From NCBI GenBank assembly GCA_023014365.1, contig JAEBUN010000003.1, forward strand, positions 2,418,001-2,482,000: DNA of 64,000 nt. Direction: 5' to 3'. The DNA comes from Lepiota brunneoincarnata (taxonomy: Eukaryota > Basidiomycota > Agaricomycetes > Agaricales > Agaricaceae). Shown one piece after another: positions 53,835 to 64,000 of this stretch (its first letter is position 1; each line of letters opens with the position of its first letter). The position numbers were made by a program, and so were the translations under genes. A model generated the notes under the pieces. That model saw only the letters and a list, made by a program, of their open reading frames with translations. It searched no databases and was not told the origin of the DNA.

Positions 53835-54213
53835 GTGTAAGGGGAACTCCAGGTCATTGCTCACAACTGCAGATTCGGAATTCTGATTCCCAGACTCCCT
53901 GCACCCGGAAATCCAATCTCCAGCCCTCCTGCACTCAGAAATCCAGTCCCCAGCCTCCCAATGCTCAGGAAATCTGTCCCCTGACACCCCAGTACTTGGA
54001 ATTCCCTCCTACACCCCTCCAATGCAAATGCAAACCCTCACTGGCATGCATGACCCTATCCCAAGCCCATTCCCAACTATACTTACTTTAGGCATCCCTG
54101 ACACCTCATGGCCATTTATGTAGAGTAGATTACTCAACTTGGACTTATGGCAGGTAGTATAAGTAGTGTAGGTGAGCTTGGAGAAACCTTACTTGATTCT
54201 CTAAGGTTTCTCC
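53818..54213 (+). repeat. E1 polypurine tract and partial 3' LTR
   Basis: GAAGGGGGGG (53823-53831) precedes TGTAAGGGGAACTCC at 53835, the probable LTR start. The E2 LTR also starts TGTAAGGGG, but the bodies differ, so E1 and E2 are separate subfamilies. The LTR is cut by the end of the Copia fragment at about 54214. Confidence 0.65.
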
Positions 54214-54217
54214 CTGC

Positions 54218-56100
54218 TCAGCCAATGCAATACAGTGACCAGGTCACCCTTACAACAGCTTTCTTCCCCTCCAGTAATATATCCACCTCCTCAAACATGC
54301 CTTGTGCCTTAAGCTGGTCAAACTCAGACTTGATCAAAATCTCCCACTGCTTCACAGCAGGGGACCATTGGACTTCATGGTACATGCAAGGCTCATTGTG
54401 TATAGCCACAAATGCAAAATTAATGCCATTATCCAGAGATACTGCACTGTCAATAACAAGGTTCCCAAACCACTCTGGGACTCAACGTTCATGCCCAGAG
54501 GGTTCACACTGGGGAAGGAAGGCCCACTTGGAAGACTTTCAAGGGGCAGGAGGTGGCTCAACGCTCCCACTGGGGATAGGAGGAGGGGGTGCAGATGGGT
54601 GTCCTGGCTCGGCAGGAGATGAGGGAGACTGAATGGTAGGAACAACATCCAACTTGGCAGTAGTGGGACTGAGCTCAACTAAAGCACTAGGCCCAGGAAC
54701 AATGCCAACAGCATTATCCACCAATGTATCAACTTCTTCAGCAGAAGGTGCAGGATCACTAACTTCCATGATCGCTAACTCACTGGGGGAGCTATCCTCA
54801 TAGAAACGAATGTCCCTGGATGCAATTAACTTGCCATTCCCAAGATCTTCAAGGCGGTATCCCTTTGTCTCATCAGTCCACCACCCTAGCATGTGGACCT
54901 TAACAGCCCTCAACTCCAGCTTTCCTTTGTGTACCTGCTTGGGGATGTGGGCCCACCCAAGAGACCTGAAAATGCAGAGGTGCAAAACACTGGGCTTATG
55001 CCTGGTCCAAGCCTCATAGGGAATGATGCCTTTCAACCCAGAGGTGAGAGTGAGACTCCTGATGTGTACAGCATACATAAAAGCTTCCCCCCAGTAGCAC
55101 AGGTTGACTCCTGCAGTATATAACATGCAGTGGACCATTTCAAAGAAGACAGCAATCACATGTTCTGCAATACCATTTTGCTCAGGGAGGTAGGGGTTGG
55201 ACGTCTCATAAATGATACCATTGCAGCAGCAGAACTCATCCATGACAGAATTAACAAACTCGGTGCCATTATCACTCTGGAAATGATGTGTCTTGAGACC
55301 TGATTGGCATTCCAACATCACAACCACATCCTGTACAGCTGTTCCAGTCTCTTTGTCCTTTAGCAACCTCCCAACTGGGTAACGACAGCTGACTTCAACA
55401 ACAACAAGGGCATACAGGCAGCTATCCCAAGTGGGGATGGATATAGGGCTGGTGAGATCCATGACAACTAGCTCCATTTTGGCATACTGACTTGAGCTTA
55501 CAGTGGGCAAAGGTAGATGGTAAGACTTTCCGTTTGCACAACCGCTGCAAAGATGATCAAAATCATGAGGGGCTCAAATATCAAGACCCTTAACAGCATG
55601 TTGGTGAGACATAGTGTCAATGGTAAAGGGGCTCAATTGCCCCATATGTCAATGCCAAAGATGCATGGAGGGGCCACCTGTGAGGTAAGCAACCTTGCCC
55701 CTATTCTCCACACAGTGAATATGGTATAGAGTACCAGCCAATCCAGTAAGAATGGCATGGAACAAATCCTTGCCACTCACCGAAATCACCAACCCATCTT
55801 TGCTACTCTGCATGGAGGCACCTTCACACTGCAGGACACCAAGACTGACTAGATTTGCACCCAACTGCAGAACATGGAGAACATTGTGTAGGGTCACATT
55901 GGGGTATCCACCAGTCAATACAGCCCTGAACCTTACTGATCCATGGCCCTTCATGGCAACTTTGTTATGCCCATCCACAGTAACATACTCATTGGACACC
56001 TCTCAGTAGGAAACGAAACACTCTCAGTCCATGAACATGTGAGTGGTCACACCACAATCAAGGATGATTCCAATAGTGGTGGTAGAGGTTGAAGAGGCCA
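54218..56100 (-). pseudogene. Pol of Copia H: protease, integrase, RT N-terminus
   Basis: Protease region near 56060 with the active-site Asp in DCGVTTHMF, then YVTVDGHNKVAMKGHGSV (open 55999-55649). Integrase HHCC finger (HQHAVKGLDI, CSGCANGK) with TGA stops; integrase core open 55510-54539 (MDLTSPISIP, SDNGTEFVNSV, PEQNGIAEH), and a downstream linker with LGWWTDETKGYRL. The RT start (WEILIKSEFDQLKAQGMFEE) ends at 54218. Confidence 0.82.
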
Positions 56101-56239
56101 TCAGCATCTTTCCAACCTCATGTTCCTCCAGGGATTTCAGATCATCAATAGCCAAGTTAGCAGATCCACCAGACTTGGTGGGTGCATCCTTGCCCTTTCA
56201 TCTTGGCTTGGGGCAGTCAGGACTCCAATGTCCTTTTTT

Positions 56240-57293
56240 GTGGCAATTGTGACATTTGTCAGTGGGTTTAACCTTCTTCATCTGCCTAGCTTTCCTCATA
56301 TCCTTATTACCTGAGTTTCCAGAACTGGTCAGCCATGACTTGGCAACCAAGGCCAGCTGATCAGACTTGGCCTTCAAGGTATCACCATTGGCATGCTCAT
56401 GTTCAATTCAATGGTGTGTCATAATCAATTCAGCCTTTACCTTGTCAAGGGTAAGGCTCTTTCCTTGGCTGAGGGATTGTTTGACGATGTCCCAGACACT
56501 GGAAGAGGTGAGGGAAAGGAGTATATTGTGGATGAGAATTGTTAGGGGAGTAAGAGCACTGGAACCAAATTGATATTCAGGTGGCGATTACAATTGCCAC
56601 CCATGCTACATATATACATAGTGGTCTGCGCACAGACTAGGCAACTAAACACTACAATAGCTACCAGAAATAACATGCACAAACAATACACAAACAACTA
56701 AAGATAATAAAGTCATCTGCGGATCAGGCTCAGGGATGGGGGTGGCCGAAGGCCGAGACCGGGCTTGGGCATCGGGCATCGGCTAGGAAGGCCGAGCCCA
56801 GACGTCCAACCACAAGTCCCTAGATGTACCTTGCGTAAGGGGGGGGCACAACACCCATCCCCTTACAAGAATGGTGTCTTTGAGCCTCTTGCCCACTTTG
56901 ACAATGCGACAGTGATGGCTCAAGAAGGCACCAATATGTTTGGTCATGGAGGTATGTTCATCCCACTTCATAGTAAAGAGTTCTTGGTCGGAATAATGAA
57001 TGCTGACATCGTGGCATTGGTCCACATAGAATGTACAAAGTTTGTCCCACATCTTCTTGGATGACAGGACTTTGCCAATGTGTTCTTGCTCACTGAACTT
57101 GATAGTGCCTCTTATAAACCCCATTGCAGAAGCATCAAGCTTCTTCCAGGTAAGGTAATCCTTCTTTGCATGCAACCATTCCTTGTAGATGGGTGAGTAT
57201 GTCATTAATGGCTTCAATTCATCACCAGTAGGAGGATCAGCAGATGGCTTTGGGGGACATTCCTCCAGTCCCTCAACATGGAACCAGAGTTGG
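56240..57293 (-). pseudogene. Gag of Copia H
   Basis: Open 57313-56783: segments YSPIYKEWLHAKKDYLTWKK, then MGFIRGTIKFSEQEHIGKVL and MWDKLCTFYV resemble Copia-type (UBN2-like) Gag. A CCHC knuckle CHNCHKKGHWSPDC is readable near 56250. Stops and frameshifts lie between. Confidence 0.75.
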
Positions 57294-57754
57294 TGTAAGG
57301 GGACAATCCACAAACACCTCTAAGCCTCCCAACACACTGTACATCTCCCCTTTCAAATGCCTACACCCCAAACATAACCAGAACACACTGGAGGTCCCCT
57401 CACTGCCCAGTTAAACCCCTCCCTTCACCCTCTACACCTTCCTTAACCCTCTCCTGTTTCCTCTCATTCCCCATAGACTTCAGACTGTTATCTTCACTTC
57501 CTACACTCATTTTAATCATACCTGGCCTTGTGCAACACCCAGACACCACAGTCAAGCCTTGTTCACTTTATATTGATTATATAAGTCAAGTATATATATA
57601 GTTTTTGCCTGCAGGGGTTTCCTCATCCTATTCTCTTAGGATTCCCCTGCAGGTATGGACTCTCTGCATAGTTCACAGATTAATAAACTTAGGATTCCCC
57701 TGCAGCAATGTTCTGGCTTTCTGGGCTGCTCAAACCCTCCAGGTTGCCCTAACA
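57294..57754 (+). repeat. 5' LTR of chromovirus E2 (461 bp)
   Basis: TGTAAGGGGACAATCC to CCCTAACA. Contains TATATATATA at 57591-57600 and a Pro-codon-like CT-rich first half. Inserted in the Copia gag; the partner LTR lies right of the window. Confidence 0.82.
57591..57634 (+). promoter_or_regulatory. E2 promoter: TATA box and inferred transcript start
   Basis: TATATATATA at 57591-57600, then ATCCTATTCT (57625-57634), which is complementary to the bases just after the LTR. Confidence 0.62.
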
Positions 57755-57756
57755 GA

Positions 57757-57766
57757 AGAATAGGAT
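57757..57766 (+). promoter_or_regulatory. Self-primer binding site of E2
   Basis: AGAATAGGAT starts three bases after the LTR and pairs over 10 nt with 57625-57634. Confidence 0.58.
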
Positions 57767-57888
57767 CCCCTTAACAAGACCAGTCTTGTGTCCATGGGCC
57801 CTACCATGTCCACAATGCATTTTTCGACTCAGTAGCAGCCTATCACTCAACACTCTTCTCTTCTCTCATCCAACCTCATCCCTCACTC

Positions 57889-59049
57889 ATGTCACAGCAA
57901 AATGCACCAGAGAACAGGCCCTCAGACCCTCTGGCTATGATTGCCCAACTCCAGCAGGATGTGGCATCAGTGATCCAGTCAATTCAAACCACCCTCCAAG
58001 AACTCTCCCAACATCCAAAAACCCCAAATGCCCCTGATGTGGCTCTACCTGTCCCCAACACGTCTTCTCCCTCTACCCAACACCCTCACTCCTCAAAGGT
58101 CAAACCAGTGACTCCACCAGACTTCTCGGGTGACTGAATGCATGGGAGGGCCTTCCTGAACTCCTGTAACACTTACCTATGACTTTGCCCCACTCATTTC
58201 ACCTCGGACCAGCAGAAGATACTCTGGGCAATGTTGTTCATGAAAGAGGGGCATGCTGCTAAGTAGATAGATCAGATATTTTGGTGGGAAGATAGAAATC
58301 AAGGAGTGGAGAGATTCTTAGATTGGGAGGACTTTCAGGGCAAATTCCATAAGCAATTCTTCCCCATGGACTCCGAGGCAGCTGCTGTCAATCAGCTGGA
58401 AAGTACAGAGTACTTCCAAGGAAATAGGAACATCAAAGACTACCTGGATGAGTTTCTGGAGCTTATCTTGGACTCTGGGTACAAAGACAACAAGACCATC
58501 ATTGTCAAATTCTGTCGAGGCCTCCACCTGGCAATACAGACCATGGTAGCCACAATGATGGCCAACTAACCCTTGGACAATGCCCCAGAGGCTTGGTATA
58601 AAGTGGTGCAGCTCATCAACCAAAACTGGGCTGCCAATGATGCCTTCCAAGCCTTGGGGTGGACACAAATGCCTTTGATAAAGCCCTCTGCCAACTCCTA
58701 TCACCTCACATCCACCCCTGTTGCCCCCCCTGGCACATCAACTTTGACTCCCTTTCCACCAATCTGTTCCTTTGCCCATGTCACCCCCACTCTGACCAAA
58801 TCTGTCCCAATGGATATTGATGCAACCAGAAAGGCCACAACAACACCCGTAGTCTGCTACAGATGCCACCAGTCAGGCCATGTCAAATCCAAATGCCCCC
58901 AGCATTTTGACATTTGCTTCTTAGACTTGGAGGAGATGGAAGCCCTGATTCAGCAATTATTGGCTGAGAAAGACATCATGGAAGTTCAAGGGTCATTGGA
59001 ACATCAGGAAAGCAAAGATGAGATGGATTTTGTCTTAAGCAGTCGGTGA
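57889..59049 (+). pseudogene. Gag of E2
   Basis: Short coiled-coil start (DPLAMIAQLQQDVASVIQSI), Pro/Ser linker, capsid (WEDFQGKFHKQFFPMDSEAA, GNRNIKDYLDEFLELI) open 58306-58569, and a nucleocapsid part open 58573-59049 with a CCHC knuckle CYRCHQSGHVKSKC at about 58855. Interrupted by TGA at 58135, TAG near 58265 and TAA at 58567. Confidence 0.83.
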
Positions 59050-61819
59050 ATAGTGTGCCCCAGTCACCCACAGGGAGTAGGTACAGTGTATTACCCATAG
59101 ACCTAATAAATGACACTGTCCCTAGCCGAAACCCAATCTCTGTACAAGACACACCCCCTTTAAGTTCTTCCCTGCCTAAACAACTGAGATGGCCAAAATG
59201 GGAGTGGTGTTTGCCCCTGGTGTTCAAAATATCTTCAGCAGAGTCTCTGCGGTCACTTCACCTGACAGTAGAGCTAGAGATGATGGACACAGTGGAACAG
59301 AAGGTCACTCAGGCTCTCCTGGACAGCGGGGTGACAAGCTGCTTTGTTGACTGTGATTTCATACAGAGAAATTGTCTCAACACACACCCCCTTTCCCAAC
59401 CCATTTCCATCTTCAATGTTGATGGCACCAAGAACGAAGCAGGTTCAATTACTGAGGTCTTAGACATAATTCTCCATTACAAATCTCACTCAGAGTGCAC
59501 CACCTTAGTGGTCATGTCACTCAGAAAGCAAGATTTACTACTTGGCTTCTCATGGTTGAAGGAGCATAAACCTGAAGTAGACTGGCAGACAGGCAAAGTC
59601 TGGATGACCTGGTGCCCAGATAGGTGTTGCACACTGTGTAAGGAACAGCTGAGAACTGAACAAAAGCTCTGGAAGGCTGAAATTAAAGCAATCTCAGTAT
59701 GCTTGGAACACCCTTATCCACTCTGGAGTGATGACTAGGAGGAGATTCAAGAGATCCCAGGTCTCCAACCAAAATCTGAACAAGAGACTGGAGACAGTGA
59801 ATGTATCTGGGCCACCATTCTCTGTCTGGACCCCCAGTTCATCCAAGCAGCTGGCACTACCTCTCAAAGTCTTGCAGAGGCCTTCCACTGCAATTTGCAA
59901 TCCCTGTGGGCATCTCCTGAAATCTCTGGCCCTCTAGATCTCATCCCCAAGTATCTCCATAACTTTGCCTCCATGTTTGAGAAAGAATCCTTTGACTCCC
60001 TCCCAGAATAAAGGGCTTGGGACCATGCTATCAAGCTCATACTGGGAGCGATGCCTACAGGCTGTAAGGTATACCCTCTGGCCCCCTCTGAACAGTCAGA
60101 ACTTGACTCCTTCATTCAGGAGAACTTGGCCACTGGGAGAATCCATGCTTTGAAGTTCCCCATGGCCTCTCTGGTGTTTTTTTATTAAAAAGAAGGACAG
60201 CTCACTCAGACTGGTTCAAGATTACTGAGCTCTTAATGTAATCACAGTAAAAAATAAATACCCACTCCCACTCATCTTGGAGCTTGTAAATCAACTCTGA
60301 GGGGCCAAGTATTTCACCAAACTCAATATTCACTGGGGTTTCAATAACATATAGATTAAGCCTGGAGATGAATGAAAAGCAGCTTTCCGCACCAACTGGG
60401 GCCTCTTCAAGCCTCTAGTAATGTTCTTTGGACTTACCAACAGCCCTGCTACTTTCCAGATGATGATGAATGATGTCTTCAGGGACCTCATTGCAGACGG
60501 GGTCATTGTAGTATATCTTGACAACATCCTTATCTTTACAAGGACCATAGAAGAACATAGGAGAGTCACTCATCACGTTCTGGAGATACTTTGCTGCCAC
60601 TGGCTCTACCTCCAACCAGAGAAGTGCAAGTTTGAGAAGACCAGGGTGGAGTACCTAGGGCTAGTCATTTCAGAAAATAAGGTGGAAATGGACCCAGTAA
60701 AGGTTGCTGGAGTACAGGAGTGGCTGGAGCCTACAGACAAATGAGAGGTCCAGGTGTTCCTGGGCTTTGTGAACTTCTATAGGCATTTTATCCAAGATTT
60801 TTCACACCACACCCGCCCTCCGTTTGATCTCACTAAATCAGACACTCCTTGGCAATGGGGAGAGCTAGAACATAGCGCTTTCACCACCCTTAAGGAGTTA
60901 ATCATGTCCATGCCCATTCTTGCCTCACCAGACACCTCCTTACCTTTCTGACTTGAAGCAGACAGTTTGGATTTTGCCACTGGAGCAGTACTTTCTCAGC
61001 AGTTAGAAGAAGGTAAATGGCACCCAGTGGCATTCTACTCTGAATCCCTGGACCAGGCACAATGAAACTATGAGATTCATGACAAGGAAATGCTGGCAAT
61101 CATCTGGGCACTTGAGGAGTGGTGGCACTTCTTAGAAGGTGCCCCCCACAGTCATGGAAATCTGGTCAGACCACCAAAACCTAAAGTATTTCATGACAGC
61201 TAAAAAGCTTAATCGCTGCCAAGCTTGCTGGTCACTCATCTTGGCTCACTTCAACTTCAAGCTTCATCACCGGCTGGGTAAATCAATGGGGAAAGCCAAC
61301 ACATTGTCCCACCATGCAGACCACAGCCCCAGGGATCATGACAATGAAGATGTTGTCCTCTTGACCAGGGAGAAGTTCATGATCTGAGCCCTCGAAGGAA
61401 TTCAAGCCACTGGCAAAGACCAAGGCCTTCTATGAGACATACGGGCAGGGAATCGCTCCAAGATTGCAGAAGAGGCAGTTGTGAGTTTGGCTTGTAGGCT
61501 CAAGGAGTCCTCCTCTAGAACTGTACACTCATCTGAGTGGTCTAATGTGGATGGACTGTTATTATTCTGAGGCTGGATCTATGTCCTGAACAGCAACGAC
61601 CTCTGATGCCGCATTGTGGCCCTCTGCCATGATTCCCCAATTGGTGGACATGCAGGTCATTGGAAGACACTCAAATTGGTCTCCCAAAATTACTGGTGGC
61701 TGCAGATGTCTTGCTTTGTTGGTCAGTATGTCTCCACATGTGACTTATGCCTCAGAACCAAGCCCCACCATCACCTCCCTACTGGAGGACTTCACCCCTT
61801 GCCTATTCTGGAGTCCTGA
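59046..61819 (+). pseudogene. Pol of E2: protease, RT, RNase H, integrase finger
   Basis: Protease QALLDSGVTSCFVDCDFI (59315) in the open frame 59046-59738, overlapping gag by 4 nt. RT from 60180 with several stops; the palm is open 60421-60744 (FGLTNSPATFQMMMND), but the catalytic box is YLDN instead of YLDD. RNase H 60754-61387 ([23 protein letters not shown]), then integrase finger remnants ([20 protein letters not shown]) to 61815, where an F LTR enters. Confidence 0.83.
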
Positions 61820-63682
61820 TGTTGCACTGCAAAATCATTTCATTTGTGAAATCACTAGCTAATAAAGTAACTAACTCTCCATTACTGAATAATATCAGTA
61901 TATGGCCATGGTCAGACACTGGGTGTGAGAGATTTAGAATACTATCTAAAATATGTGAAGGTGGACATCTCAGAAACAGAGCCAGAACACCCAGACAAGT
62001 AAAGGTGATGTTAACTAACTTATTGGTGACAAGGCTATGGAAGAATGACTCTGGTATGAATGTACCCAAGCATTGTATCCGATACCATGTTAACTAAGAT
62101 ATTGGTTAAGATACTCATGACTGCACAAAAGACCCATTTCTTTGCCTCTGCCCTAGAAAGTGGATGAGTTGCAACACCTATGTCATCAGGATGGTACCTA
62201 GTCATAATAACAGGTCTGGGAGTGAATCTTGATAAAAGAATGTAGGGATTAGCTAATGCCCTGACAAGAATGTCCCCTTGGAATGGTTCTGATGATATTG
62301 AAACCTAAGGGATCAAATGGGGGTATCCCAGAGGGTACTCAGGGAAGGATGCCCCCTCATAGAAACAAAAAGAGATCAGAAATGATGAACTAGAAAATGA
62401 AGATTGATAAGAATAGAATAAGCTAATTAATTCTAGTGTTAGTCTACTACCTGAAGACTATGGAAGTGGACTTTAGAACATTAGGGTTGAAAAATCAGGT
62501 GTGGAGAGTCAAAGAATAAAATAAAAACCAATAGATAAACATTAGCGAGGAAACTTGCTAACCCAGCTGGCTGTGATATAAATAGCCAGGCACCTAGGGA
62601 GCAAGCCCCTGAGAGAAAATTGATGTCACTGATATCAGAACTCCTAGAATGATGCTCCCAAATGATGAGGAGACAATAAAATGATGAAGCTGAAGGCTTG
62701 TTTCAGGTATACCCATAAGTTAATTGTATATTGTTATAAAAAAGTTGTCTGTAAATTACATGGGAGGCAAGAAACCACTTGCCTATTTCCCCCCCTGATT
62801 GTATGGTCGATTAGGATAGGAATATAAAGCAATTTTACATGATTTTCTTCAGTCATAAGACCACCAGAGACTTAAAGAGTTATACTCTTTAAAACCAGAC
62901 CCTTTGAAATGATTGAGATATTGACAGACCCTTCTGCTTGACTTGAGAACTGAATACAAGTTGCTATGCCTCTTCTGTTCTTAAGTAGAAAGTTCACTAA
63001 CTTCTGTTTCTTTGGGTTCCTCTTAGAGGCCTTGCCTCAGAAGTATACCATTGAATTGTAGAGCTGTTTAATTGAGAAGCAAACATAGTATGCTAGGGCC
63101 CATTGAAAACACTGTCCACTAGGTCTATCTAGTTTAAAGATACTTACTGTAGGAGCCCGCTAGAAGCCTGTCTCACTGAGTAGTATAAAAGTTTTATTAC
63201 CTTGTTCAGAAGCTGTAGTGCGCTAGGGCCCATTAGATAACGCTGTCCGCTAGGCCTACTAGCTTAAAGACACTTACTGCAGGAGCTTGTCAAAAGCCTG
63301 TCTTGCTGGGTAGTGTAAATTTACAGTATTGTCAAGAGAAAAGGATGTAGTACACTAGGGCCCATTAGAACACGTTGTCTGCTAGGTCTACAGAGGTTCA
63401 CTGATTGCGAAAGCTTGCATTTTGCCTGACTTATCAAATCGTGAAGATATTAATTAACATATTATATAGTAACAACCATCAAAGTTCCCATTGTATTCAG
63501 ATAGAACAACTGTCTGTCTAGTTGGAGACTAAGAGAATAATGTACCAAAACCCTAAAAACACTAGAATTGAATATATTTCTGGAGATCTGTGACAACCTC
63601 TCCCCCACAAACTTATAAAGTCGGAATTAGCAAACCTGTTAATGAACTTCATTTTCAATCTTGTAAAGTAATCCACATTTCA
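61820..63682 (+). repeat. Solo LTR F, copy 2 (1863 bp)
   Basis: TGTTGCACTGC to CACATTTCA with a perfect 4-bp duplication CTGA (61816-61819 and 63683-63686). TATAAATA at 62577-62584 suggests plus orientation. Inverted relative to 11634-13494, about 50 kb away. Contains the ~130-bp tandem repeat (63070-63390). Confidence 0.88.
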
Positions 63683-63686
63683 CTGA

Positions 63687-64000
63687 TGGGATACCATCAG
63701 CATTGACTTTATTGTAGAGCTTCCCCCTTCAGCCAGGTATGACGCCATGATGACCATAGTTGATTCAGCCTCCAAGTGAACCCATTTCATCCTCACACAC
63801 ACCACAGTGATGGTGGAAGGAGCTGCTTGGCTATTCCTGCACAATGTATGGAAATTACATGGGCTCCCCAAACAGGTGGTGTCTGACAGGGGCCCCCAGT
63901 TCATCGCAGAGTTCACTAAGGAACTTTACTGGAAACTAGGAATTAAGGTAGCAAGCATGACTGCATGGCACCCCCAGGCAGATGGTCAAACAGAAAGGGT
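63687..64000 (+). pseudogene. Integrase core of E2, continuing past the window
   Basis: Joining across the F LTR restores the reading through WSPDGIPSALTL-like sequence into FIVELPPSARYDAMMTIVDS, then GVW-type helix, SDRGPQFIAEF and, at the window edge, AWHPQADGQTER. The catalytic residues Asp and Glu are present in this part. Confidence 0.78.

Larger units (their letters stand above)
54214..57293 (-). mobile_element. Copia-type retrotransposon H, truncated
   Basis: Minus-strand order gag, protease, integrase, start of RT: the Copia (Pseudoviridae-like) domain order. No LTRs: the right end is cut in gag by the E2 LTR at 57294 and the left end stops inside the RT (WSLYCIG at about 54218). Confidence 0.83.

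Noticed and set aside
61201..61212. AAGCTTA outside element C, in E2
   Set aside because: Single 7-mer, expected by chance; the 8-mer TAAGCTTA is not present there.

Overview
The window is almost entirely a nest of transposable elements from a filamentous fungus, most probably a basidiomycete of the Agaricomycetes. The grounds are short introns of about 48-66 nt with GTAAGT/CTNAY/YAG signals, Ty3/Gypsy chromodomain retrotransposons, a Tnp2-type CACTA transposase relic, and cysteine-cluster proteins of a kind I associate with Agaricomycete gene sets. I see no ordinary host gene, tRNA, rRNA or CRISPR array.

Elements (my names). A = Ty3/Gypsy chromovirus on the minus strand, 383-bp LTRs, present as copy 1 (1-1547 plus 9283-10398), copy 3 (17816-19951) and copy 2 (20357-50480). 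B = chromovirus on the plus strand, 1548-9282, inside A copy 1. C = large Ty3/Gypsy element without a chromodomain, 27368-49389, inside A copy 2; a solo C LTR (4086-5393) sits inside B. D = young, nearly intact chromovirus 33407-41285 inside C; a solo D LTR (42307-42967) also sits inside C. E = chromovirus, E1 at 50481-54213 and E2 from 57294 past the right edge. F = 1.86-kb solo LTRs (11634-13494, inverted 61820-63682, fragment 19952-20241). G = 435-bp solo LTR inside the LTR of A copy 3. H = truncated Copia element 54214-57293. A Tnp2 relic (10399-15290) hosts A copy 1, an F LTR and a Tc1/mariner relic. Target-site duplications (TSDs) fix most of the nesting order: D into C into A copy 2; C LTR into B into A copy 1.

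The most notable content is an accessory layer on top of gag-pol. Both C and D carry, between pol and the 3' LTR, an antisense multi-exon gene whose spliced product contains a double CX2CX6C cluster with the spacing of a fungal Zn2Cys6 domain. Both elements are also peppered with their own short palindrome-like motif, TAAGCTTA in C and CTCCGCTTCGGNNCCGAC in D, in LTRs, coding sequence and introns. This resembles the arrangement of the plant VANDAL/VANC anti-silencing system, where a transposon-encoded protein binds motifs scattered through its own element. The functional link here is inference.

Other points: A, B, D and E2 all show the Tf1-type self-priming signature (10-12 nt after the 5' LTR complementary to an LTR segment about 30 nt downstream of a TATA box), whereas C has a tRNA-type primer site. 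A and B share a third sense ORF with zinc knuckles after the chromodomain. Decay of the elements is dominated by CpG transitions: premature stops are almost all TGA and the LTR differences found in D are all at CpG.
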